Of a stretch of DNA of 64,000 bases, positions 1-24,425 are shown piece by piece. Below the pieces are notes generated by a model. It was not told the DNA's origin and searched no databases. It saw nothing but the letters and a program-made list of their open reading frames with translations. A program made the translations under genes and the position numbers. How positions within the stretch are numbered: the stretch's first letter is position 1; every line of letters starts with the position of its first letter. The stretch comes from Leptoclinus maculatus (lineage: Eukaryota > Chordata > Actinopteri > Perciformes > Stichaeidae), in assembly GCA_032191485.1 (NCBI GenBank), contig JAVDOI010000007.1:12799680-12863679 (forward strand). Direction: 5' to 3'.

Positions 1-227
1 CAGTGCAGCGAGTGATATTCGGATTCTATCGGCAGCGTCTTATTTCCCCATGGTATGGTATTATAAACTGTAATATTGAGAAATACATTTTGTTTCTCGA
101 TATTGTCTCGGAGGATACTGATGTTTGTCATCTCCTCCGTATATTGACATCTTAGTGATTCTCATGGTACACCTTTTTCCGTTGTCCTCCACTGATACCT
201 TTTAACACTGACTCGTGTTTCTTGCAG
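1..227. other. ttc38 intron (partial)
   Basis: This is the intron before the first exon in view. I looked for the preceding ttc38 exon here and did not find it. Nothing else is recognisable. Confidence 0.7.
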
Positions 228-401
228 ACATTTTAAAAAGGCCTGCGATGTATGGGAAGACATCCTGGTGGATCACCCCACTGATATGCTGGCTCTCAAG
301 TTTGCCCAGGATAGCTACTTCTACATTGGAGCCCAGGCCCAGCTTAGGGATTCTGTGGCCAGGGTGCTGCCCTACTGGAAGCCACATATGCCTTTCTACA
401 G
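228..401 (+). CDS. ttc38: ttc38 coding exon (first in window)
   Basis: Acceptor ttgcag ends at 227 and donor GT starts at 402. It encodes a TPR-like helical pair containing ACDVWEDILVDHPTDML and ends RVLPYWKPHMPFY plus two bases (phase 2). Confidence 0.92.
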
Positions 402-1632
402 GTACAGAAGACGGCAAACATTACAAGCATTATAATCTTAATAACAACTCAACGTATTGGCCTAGTTATATATGTAGTGGGAGTGAAAGTGGGCTTCACT
501 TCAAACACAGAGGGATTGTTCTGTATACAGGTGCTGAGTTGTATACACAATGGGAGTGAATGGGCCTCCGTAGGTCTTAATGCAATAGGAACAATCTCTG
601 CTAACTCATAAACTGACTCGGTGCACATGAGCTAATCATAATTACTGTACTTACAGTGTGTAATACTGAGCACGTTGAAAAAAACAATGCAGTTTATACT
701 ATAGCTGAAATATGCATGAATACAATACATGTCATAGGATATGTAAATTGTTATGGCAAACCATATACTATTACTTTTTTAAAATTTTGTATGGCAAACG
801 ATACTATGACTAAATGTCATACTCTACTAAGGCTTTTGTATTACGTTATATTGCATACTACACAGTATAGTATGTCATGACTTTTCTATGACATTTCTCA
901 TGAAATGTTTATGACATTTTTATGTTGCCCCAGAGCTCATTAAATACTGTACACGCAAATTCAGAAGAAACAGAAAACTACATTAGTTATGACTCCGTGT
1001 GTGTGTGTATGAACTACATACGTTGTTTTTTGAGTCGCAGGTGAGAAACAATAAGATGTATGCAAGAAAATGAGCAGTTTTTACACGGATCATTAAAGAT
1101 TAAAGTCACACAAGCGCACGCAAACCCAGATAGTTTAGAGACTAATGTACCCTGTTTATAGCGGCGTTACCTTGCTGTGGCTGGTTAGCTCGTGGTTGTA
1201 AGCAAAGTGGTTCTTCCTGCGAAGGTAGAGAGTGTTTCGAGAAGAGGCTGTTGAGGTGTCCTGCAGAGGGTAATCTCTCACACGGCGGGAAGCCTCGCTC
1301 TTACTTTAAGGTGAAAACTTGAAGCAAGTCGATTCTGGTTTTCTTCCACATCTTTCATTGAACAGCACATAGTCCAAGTATAGGCTGTAGGTGAGCGAGA
1401 CCAAACAAAATCCAGTTCTTAAACATTTAAAGGTGACATTGATGCCGCACAACAATTATATCTCCGAGCTGTATTACCGAGAGAACTACTCAATGTACTG
1501 TCACAACTTCACCACGGCGACAATTAAAGCCCATATTCCTACTTAGCAGTAATTTGAAGGCAGTGATCATGTTGACTTTTTAAAAAAGCAAATTGGGGTC
1601 ATTTCACTCTCGTTTATGCCCCGTAGTCATTG

Positions 1633-1681
<49 letters not shown>

Positions 1682-4600
1682 TTCCCTTAGCTATCTGAAT
1701 GGAATGTATTCCTTCGGTCTCCTGGAGAATCGCGACTATGACCAGGCTCTGAAAGTAGCCATGGAGGTAAGATTTTCTTTTCCATTATAGTCCGACATGA
1801 CAGTCGCTTGACAAAAAGCCTGAGGAACACAGTAATCTAGACTTGAGCATGCCACTATTTCTATCTGCATTTGTATTGCTTCTCCTTACTTGAAACTATT
1901 AAACCCTTTGGTGCAGGGCCTCGCTCTGACTCCGGATGATGCCTGGTCCGTTCACTCTGTCGCCCATGTTTATGAGATGACAGCAGAAGTGGACAAAGGC
2001 TTGAAATTCATGGAAAGCAGAGAGAAAGACTGGCAGGTACGACTTTGTGTGTGTGTGTGTGTCCTTTTAGCAACCTTGTACAGCTTGTACTACTGAATTT
2101 AATTACAAACTGAAATAGCCCATGGATAAATATTTCAAATTTTGTATTCATTATTTCCAGCGAGCTGACGTGCTTGCCAGTCATAACTATTGGCATTGGG
2201 CTCTATACTTCATCGAGAAGGTAAATATCATAACGAGTTTTCTCATCCATGCGAATAGTTGGCAGTGAGAGTGTTCGTGGGACTTGTATTTATGATATCC
2301 CCCCCCCGGGGGGGAGGGATATCATAAATACCCCCGGGGGCATTTGAAGTCTGAAGTTGATTATATTGCGAGGTTAATTTGTGTTTGCGTCTGTGCCACA
2401 CAATCTATCAACCCCGCTTATCTCTCAAGTCCAGAGTTCTTCATATTCACCTTTGTCCCCTCCCCCTCCTCCACAGGGGCAGTACGAAGCCGCTCTGCAG
2501 ATATACGATACTCAGGTTGGTTTGTATTGAGATTGTTTTTGCATCAAACCTCTAATGCTATATCTGTCTTGAGTGCATGCACACCGAGTCCTTTCAAGAG
2601 CCATGCATGTATACCAACACACAAGGGATTCAGACTAAAAGGAATGCGTTGTGCTTGTTGTGAGTCAAGAAGGCAAGTGTGTGGAAATGGAAGTCAAATC
2701 CATGTGGTGACACATTTCAGTGTCAACTGCCAAAGCTGATTCGACAGAAATTCTTAGATAAAGTTAGATGAGTGTCATGAATGTTTCAGCGCTCACATCA
2801 GGGGAAATGCAACGAGACATAAACGTGTCTTTTTTTTTTCTTTTTTTTAAATGCATCACTCTGAAAAATGTCATTGTGTGGATGCAGTTACATGTAGTGA
2901 ATAGTAAATGTTTGTCCTGCATTAGGTATTCAGACGTTGCAAAGCTACAGGATCCATGTTGGACACTGTGGATTCCAGCTCAATGCTCTGCAGACTGGAA
3001 CTGGAGGGTAAGATACAGGCTGATGTGTCGTTGGCAATGTAAACACTGTCCGCATTGAGGAAAATAGGAAAGGTAGTTTAAAAACATCTAAAGAATAAGA
3101 TACCTCGGACGCCACTTATCGGAGTGAGTCACTTCTTCAGAATTCCACTGATTGGCCTAATGAGGGTGTTGCAACATTTGCTAATGTGTTGCTTATTGGC
3201 TGAAGGAGGAACGTCTAATTTGGGATAATTTAAGATAGTACGGTCTTAAGTGAAACCGCTAATGAGGTGAGATAATCTCAGTTAGCATACCTCATTAATC
3301 TGAAACTGTTGGAAACGGCTGCAATTAGCAGAACCTCTGACCACATTTTCTTAGTCTATTCCCACTAAAACAGACTAAACGGCCTGCGGACATTTCAAAA
3401 ATGTGTCTCATAATTATGTGGCCGTTATGCAGCCTTCAAGCAATGTGTGTGTGTGTGTGTGTGTGTTTGTGTTGGTGCCAGGCGTGTGCGTGGAGGACCG
3501 TTGGCGGGAGCTGTTCCAGGTAACACGGGCGCACACCGACGATCACGCGACCTTGTTTAACGACGTCCACTTCCTCATGGCATCGCTGGGAGCCAAAGAG
3601 AGCGGCGAGTCTCAGCGTCTGCTGGAGGGCCTCCAGGAATTGGCTAAGTAAGTTCCGCACCATTTCTTCTGTTCACTGCACACCTCAACGCTCTGTCAGC
3701 CTTACATAAGAGCCACGCAGGCCTTATGTAAAACAGGGGGGGCTGAGCGTAGGATGGCGAGCTAGAGAGAGCGCGTGCAGTCAGAAGGGAATTCAGAGCG
3801 GCAGTCCGTCTCAGAGGCCGGAGTCTTCCCTCTACAGCAGATGTACCAAGCAGATAAGCAGCTGCTGCCTCTGTGGAGTTGTGTGGTTACAATGTGTTCC
3901 GGCACCACGGACATCCTGTGCTCTCCATTTTGTCCAGGCGTACAGCCCACAGAGAAAGCTACCACTTAAAACCAGTTCTTTAAATTGTCCTCTTTTTCAG
4001 CGTTATGTAATATAATGCAAGTCACAATAGTTGGGGAATGATGCACCTTCGGGGGGGGAGCAGCTCTTTAAAGTGAATTCCCAAGTAAGAAATGTTCTCT
4101 TCAACACAGCTCTACTTTGAATTATCAGGCAAGACATGAGGATGTTTGAGCTTTGCAATTCTTTATTTTTATTCCATCACTCGCATATATGCCGTGTTTT
4201 ATTACCTTTGGTTTTGGAGGAATGCAACATAATCCATATTTTATATCTCTTACAAACGGAGGCACTGACTCTAAGCATTAGCAATGCTTTAATAGCCCTG
4301 TCAGTCTGTAAATGAAATAAGCCAACCTGGAGTTGTTCAATAGATTTTGTTGATGTTAATGTTTTTTAATGTAGGAGATTACATGCGTTGGTCAGCCACA
4401 TTTACGGCTTTCATTTCATTAAACCTTAAGAGTTTCCTCTATAAACACAGTTGTCTCCTGAGTTCTGAACTGTTTGGAAAGCAGTTTGTGAAAGTCTTTT
4501 AGCAGTTTCTTGTTTGTTTACGATCTTTAAAAAATTGCAATAATACACTTTTTTTTTTTTTTTTTTTTTAAGAACTACACCCAACTTTCCTTCCACCTGC

Positions 4601-5765
4601 ACTAGCTTCTAAACCATCCAGCTGTACCAATACATGTCTTGTCTTCTTTTCTCCACAGAGAGCCAGGGGACAAGCAACAGCGTCAGTTGGCGGGGGCTAT
4701 AGGTGTATCAATGTGTCAGGCCATGATGGAGTACAACCAGGGCAACTACAATCGAAGCACGGAATTACTGTACCCTTTACGCTACCGCGTGGTGGGGATG
4801 GGTGGCAGTGATGCACAGGTAAGAATCAAGTCCAAACCAAACTGCGGGTTCTCTTATGCACAGTCGAAAAGCGTAGCGCCTCGAGGCTTCACTTTCTTTC
4901 TCTTTAGATAACGTTGATCACACTGTGTTGTGTTTTCTTGGAAAACAGGAATCCCTGTTGTTGTGAAATAGGCCAGAGGTGAATAACACTCAGCCTTTCA
5001 GTCCGTGAACATACAAGAAAGTGTGAGAATGGCGGAGCCCAGTGCATTGACATGAATAATGAATCTGACTGGTTGCTGATGGACTTCATGCATTTTATGT
5101 TCTATGTGTTCAGAGAACTATTCCCCAAGGTGCTAAAAGTGTACATACAGTACAACACAAAAAGGGAAGAAAGACTCTATACACAGTGTTGGAGCAGGGT
5201 TGTGTTTACTAATGGTGTTGTCCACTGTTTGTTCTCAGAGGGATGTCTTCAATCAACTGCTCATTCATGCAGCCATGAAATCTGAGAATAAGCACCATCA
5301 GAAGCTGGGAAGGTAATGCACAACAGGGGACCACAACGCTTTCAATCTTCTGCTTTTTCAGTGCTGGGCGTCTTTGCCATTTGTGTTTTTTTGATGTGAA
5401 AGTCTGCTAAGAGTTTATGGGAGAAAGATGTTGCACTATTTGAAGCACTGGATTTCATCAGCATAGTTTCTGTTGGGGCTGAAGCTGTCCACTCCAGATC
5501 CCCTCAGTTGCTGTCTTTCCAGAACACGGGGCTGTATGCTCCCGTTATGCAACCCACATCCGCTTGTCTGTACACCATGTTCGACTTGTATTATTGATCA
5601 GGTTAGCCTCTCAGCTTGTCTCTGTAAATCTGTGTTTAAAACTTCATACTGTTGTGTGTTGTGCTGAATATCTGCAGATGTCTTCTGGTGGAGCGCGATG
5701 CCTTGAAGCCCAACTCTCCTCTGACGGATCGTCTGATGCAGAGAGCGCTGGCTCTTCACAACTAG
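228..5765 (+). CDS. ttc38: ttc38, tetratricopeptide repeat protein 38 (3' part, ten coding exons)
   Basis: Exons 228-401, 1691-1766, 1917-2036, 2161-2220, 2477-2515, 2926-3007, 3482-3647, 4659-4818, 5239-5312 and 5678-5765 join in one frame to give 345 codons plus TAG. All introns are GT/AG. The first base of exon 228 completes a codon begun upstream, so the N-terminal part (about 125 residues by comparison with the roughly 469 aa vertebrate protein) lies before the window. Recognisable family stretches are HPTDMLALKF, DAWSVHSVAH, HNYWHWALY, LFNDVHFLMASLGA, LRYRVVGMGGSDAQRDVFNQLL and ERDALKPNSPLT. The family is an all-helical TPR-like fold with a poorly known, probably soluble role; I assign no reaction. 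No signal peptide or membrane segment is visible in this part. Introns are short (124-1289 bp) and several carry TG runs next to splice sites. No frameshift or internal stop was found, so the gene looks intact. Confidence 0.93.
640..960. repeat. Diverged copies of the tatactatgac repeat
   Basis: Repeated words such as tatggcaaac, gatactatgac, catactacacagtatagtatg and tatgacattt match the building blocks of the larger array in tspan33 intron 6, but spacing and sequence are much more degraded. Confidence 0.6.
1636..1680. repeat. (TG)n microsatellite beside a ttc38 splice acceptor
   Basis: About 21 uninterrupted TG units end roughly 12 bases before the acceptor AG at 1689-1690. Confidence 0.95.
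1691..1766 (+). CDS. ttc38: ttc38 coding exon
   Basis: It begins after cccttag, only about 11 bases downstream of a long TG microsatellite, and ends at ATGGAG followed by GTAAG. It encodes the YLNGMYSFGLLENRDYDQAL segment, which aligns with the YSFGL motif of the family. Confidence 0.92.
1917..2036 (+). CDS. ttc38: ttc38 coding exon
   Basis: Acceptor gtgcag, donor GTACGA. Forty codons containing TPDDAWSVHSVAHVYEM, a hallmark of the family. A short TG run (2046-2062) follows the donor within ten bases. Confidence 0.93.
2161..2220 (+). CDS. ttc38: ttc38 coding exon (60 bp)
   Basis: Acceptor atttccag, donor GTAAAT. Twenty codons including SHNYWHWALYFIEK, the most conserved part of the family. 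Confidence 0.93.
2286..2331. repeat. Perfect inverted repeat with C/G core in a ttc38 intron
   Basis: Arms gtatttatgatatccc (2286-2301) and gggatatcataaatac (2316-2331) are exact reverse complements. The 14 bases between them are six C followed by seven G and one A, which pair further. A second palindrome, cccccggggg, overlaps its end at 2331-2340. Confidence 0.9.
2477..2515 (+). CDS. ttc38: ttc38 micro-exon (39 bp)
   Basis: Acceptor ctccacag, donor GTTGGT (a weaker donor). Thirteen codons, GQYEAALQIYDTQ, match the GEYEAAL.IYD segment of the family. The intron before it holds the C/G-rich hairpin at 2286-2331. Confidence 0.88.
2926..3007 (+). CDS. ttc38: ttc38 coding exon
   Basis: Acceptor gcattag, donor GTAAGA. 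It encodes SMLDTVDSSSMLCRLELE and ends one base into the next codon (phase 1). Confidence 0.9.
3444..3466. repeat. (TG)n microsatellite beside a ttc38 splice acceptor
   Basis: About 11 TG units lie 15 bases upstream of the exon at 3482, leaving almost no pyrimidine tract. Confidence 0.9.
3482..3647 (+). CDS. ttc38: ttc38 coding exon
   Basis: Acceptor ggtgccag, donor GTAAGT. It carries RAHTDDHATLFNDVHFLMAS and the following LGAKESG segment. The upstream TG run (3444-3466) takes the place of a normal polypyrimidine tract. Confidence 0.92.
3648..4658. other. ttc38 intron
   Basis: A 1011 bp intron. It holds a T-run at about 4550-4570 and no recognisable gene or transposon. Confidence 0.7.
4659..4818 (+). 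CDS. ttc38: ttc38 coding exon
   Basis: Acceptor tctccacag, donor GTAAGA. It encodes the MCQAMMEYNQGNYNRSTELL helices and YRVVGMGGSDAQ, matching the family's conserved YRIV.LGGS.AQ motif. Confidence 0.93.
5239..5312 (+). CDS. ttc38: ttc38 coding exon
   Basis: Acceptor gttctcag, donor GTAATG. It encodes RDVFNQLLIHAAMKSE and ends in phase 2. Confidence 0.92.
5678..5765 (+). CDS. ttc38: ttc38 terminal coding exon
   Basis: Acceptor tctgcag. It encodes LLVERDALKPNSPLTDRL, ends LALHN, and stops with TAG at 5763-5765. Confidence 0.93.
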
Positions 5766-6115
5766 ACTGATCAGAGCAGTTCTCATGCTAATAACGTCGA
5801 CGCCATAATGTGAAGCGTTTACCTGAAACTTTATACAGCACTCTCATTTCAATGCTCTTTTAGATGCAGACCTTTTAAGCTTTTGTAAGTGAACACATTT
5901 ACACTTCTAATCAATATAGAGCAGTGTAACTGTCAACATTTAAATAGAAATACTTTGGAATACAATCAATACAAAATGAATATGCACTTTGAATTTTGCA
6001 TGTGATGACATTAAAGTGCACTACACTTTTATTCCTGTAGGCACGTTAAAATAAGAAATGTATTGGATGTCGCAGTGATACAGTAGCAATAACAATAAAA
6101 AAGATGTCCTTGCAC
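5766..6115 (+). other. ttc38: ttc38 3' UTR, with poly(A) signals
   Basis: An AT-rich stretch follows the stop. AATAAA lies at 6094-6099 on the plus strand, and an alternative ATTAAA at 6010-6015. Cleavage near 6115 is inferred from the AATAAA. Part of this UTR is antisense to the 3' end of the neighbouring tetraspanin. Confidence 0.65.
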
Positions 6116-6182
6116 ATGTCAAACGAGTACCGTAAGTTCTTTTCTTCCCGTCTCTTCCCCCCCCCCCTGCGGCGGGCCGCTC
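6010..6182 (-). other. tspan33: tspan33 3' UTR, with poly(A) signal
   Basis: On the minus strand AATAAA lies at 6033-6028, about 150 bases after the stop. This puts the 3' end near 6010, inside the ttc38 3' UTR. The end point is inferred. Confidence 0.5.
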
Positions 6183-22088
<15,906 letters not shown>

Positions 22089-22330
22089 TGTTTGTTGGTG
22101 TTTCTACAGTCACCAAAGTGCTGCAGTGACTTGAACTTCTAAACAGTCCTCAGGCCGAGCCCCACCCCGCAGATACTCAGCAACCGTGTGAGGAGGGGGT
22201 TGTTTGCCCGCTGTGGGGGTGTCAGGCTGGCTAAAAAAGGGGGCATGGGGCTGTGACGCTGCCCTGCCATGCTGGTGGGGCCCAGAACTGTCTATGTAGA
22301 CGGGAAGATCAGATTGCACAAAAAATATCT
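22089..22330 (-). promoter_or_regulatory. tspan33: tspan33 5' flank / 5' UTR (extent unknown)
   Basis: The sequence just upstream of the tspan33 ATG on the minus strand is locally GC-richer than its surroundings. I could not place a TATA box or transcription start. An out-of-frame upstream ORF of 69 codons (22319-22110) ends 21 bases before the ATG; if transcribed it could lower translation. Confidence 0.3.
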
Positions 22331-23219
22331 CTGGCTGACTGCAGCTGAATGGCTTAGGGGCTTTGGAGTATTGTCAGCCTGCTGCTAGATTGTAGACCTT
22401 CTTTCATCCCAGTCACTCTATCTGTCTTGCTTCCTCTGTCGCTTCGAAGTTCCTTGATACCGTATAAAAGGCCGACAAGCATATTGCCCACTTGTTTCAA
22501 TATTATCGCTTATTGCCTCTAATAGGCTCGTGTTCCAGTTTAGAAATGACAGCATCAAAGACAGATGCTCTTCTGCAAAGACTAGAGTAGAATCACAGTT
22601 GACAAAGGCTGGACAACAACATCTCATGTAGTTAAATGACATCAGGCAGTTTGTTCTGATGTTTCCGCTGTGCCGCGTCGCTTTGTGCTCGAGAGCGAGT
22701 CTGTTGAATTTCAGCCACAGATCACTCAAATGAATCAAGGAGCAAAGATGTCAGGCCACCATTCTGTAATGAGATTTGGATGTAAAAAACTAAATTGATA
22801 ATCGACCGGCTACATGGATCATCTATCAGACTGACGAGAGACCATCTGAGGACTGAGAACAGAAATAACTATGAAGTTTATGTGAATGTATGAAGGAGAC
22901 ACTACTGGCTCTTTTCTAACTAAAGCTCAAAACTCAGAAATGTAGTCAGAACCGTCCTTGGAAATAGGAATACTGTATGTGAATACTTAATCACAAGTTG
23001 ATTGTTTTTTAAATCATTACATTTTTTAACCTTTACATTAGATGTCTCCTGTGGATTGCCAGAAGGACATGTGATCCCTCAGGTAGCTCAGTACATTACC
23101 AGAGTTTCATGCAGTCTTAATGACATTGATCTCTCTTTTTCAAACAGGATACAACTCATGCAACATTTTGCTTTACCTTTTGTATTGTTTAACATAATTG
23201 ATCAACTTCTACATTTCTG

Positions 23220-23635
23220 GGTTTCTTGCCAAGAGTTAGATGTGGGAATGATACCACATCTGTACATTAAAGATATGGAGCTACTGAACCTGGTTGGTTT
23301 AGCTCAGCATAAAGACAACATCTTGAGGGGAAAGCAAAGAGTAAAAAAACGTCATATTGTGGTTTTATAGGGGTAACACAACAGCACAGAAGGGCCCTAT
23401 TATAACATATTTGTACGAATTTAACACAACCTGTTAATTGGTGATGTGCAGAGGTGCAGTTAGGCACATTTAAAAAAAAGAAAAATCTTTGGACAGAACC
23501 AGGCTCGCTGTTTCAAGTTTTTGTGCTAAGCTAACCACCTGCTAACTTTAACTTCATATTTCCCGTAAAAACGTAAGAGTAGTATCAATCTTTACATTTA
23601 CCTCTCAGCAAGAAAATGTTGAAGGATTCCTTTAA
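23220..23635 (+). mobile_element. Interspersed repeat, copy 1 (MITE-like)
   Basis: Landmarks in order: ttcttgccaagagttagat, ttggtttagctcagcataaa, cctgttaattggtgatgtg, tttggacagaacca, tgtgctaagctaacc, ctctcagcaagaaaatg, ttgaaggattccttt. The same landmarks in the same order recur at 23640-24010 and 42100-42765. This matches a repeat I remember as common in percomorph genomes; no transposase is seen. Confidence 0.7.
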
Positions 23636-23639
23636 AAAA

Positions 23640-24010
23640 AAACAATTTATTTTTAGATGCTCATGTTTGTACACAAAGTATTAAGCTACTGCCAGCAGCT
23701 GGTTGGCTTAGCTTAGCATAAAAAGAAACAGTGGGTTGTGGTTTTACTGCTAACTGCACCCAGCTAAGAAATAGTCTGGCACACAATGCCCCTGTAAAAC
23801 CACAACGTTACACAAAATGTAATAAAATATAACATGTTAATTATTGAGCGGTTGTTAGGTGGATTTTGTTGTCTTTGGACAGAGCCAGATTAGCTGTTTC
23901 CAGTTCTTATACTAACCTAAGCTAACCTTACCGACTCATAGCTGTAGCTGGGAGTGAAATGTTCTTATCAAACTCTCAGCAAATAAACATATTTCCCCAC
24001 AGCTTTCCCC
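23640..24010 (+). mobile_element. Interspersed repeat, copy 2
   Basis: Landmarks agctggttggcttagcttag, ataacatgttaattattgag, tttggacagagcca, cctaagctaacc and ctctcagcaaataaac. It directly follows copy 1 in the same orientation. Confidence 0.7.
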
Positions 24011-24425
24011 CTTAATTCCAAAAGAATCTTACTTTCACCGTTATTACATTCATACAAATATTGTGAAATTGTAAAGTTTTAAAGAAGAACAAACAGTATG
24101 AGGCTACAGAAAGCCTACAGCAGCATTAGTCATGCTGTTTTTGCATGTGGAGTCATGTCAAAGTTAAAAGCCTTGCTGCCATGCAGTGGAAAAGATAGCA
24201 AGTTTATTCTGTAAAACGAGACTGATTGAGAACAGATAGCAGCAGAAACAACCTGCAGAAATCAGGTCCACTGCAGGTTGTTAAGCTGAATGATGCGGTG
24301 TGGGGACAAACTAAACAATCTCATCAAAATAAAAGCCTTCGCAATTTAGGTTAATGTAATGAGTTCTGCTGAGGATGAGGGGGAAAAAGTGAAATGCTGT
24401 AATAACAATTAGGGAAAAAAAGTAT

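Larger units (their letters stand above)
402..1690. other. ttc38 intron, mostly repeat-derived
   Basis: A 1289 bp intron with no coding potential. About 640-960 contains diverged copies of the tatactatgac-type repeat that forms the array at 9825-11500. A TG microsatellite occupies 1636-1680, directly before the acceptor. Confidence 0.6.
22331..24425. other. Intergenic region between tspan33 and tspan9
   Basis: It contains two adjacent copies of an interspersed repeat (23220-24010). No gene is recognisable; the 122-codon ORF at 23002-23370 runs into the repeat and resembles no family. Confidence 0.55.
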
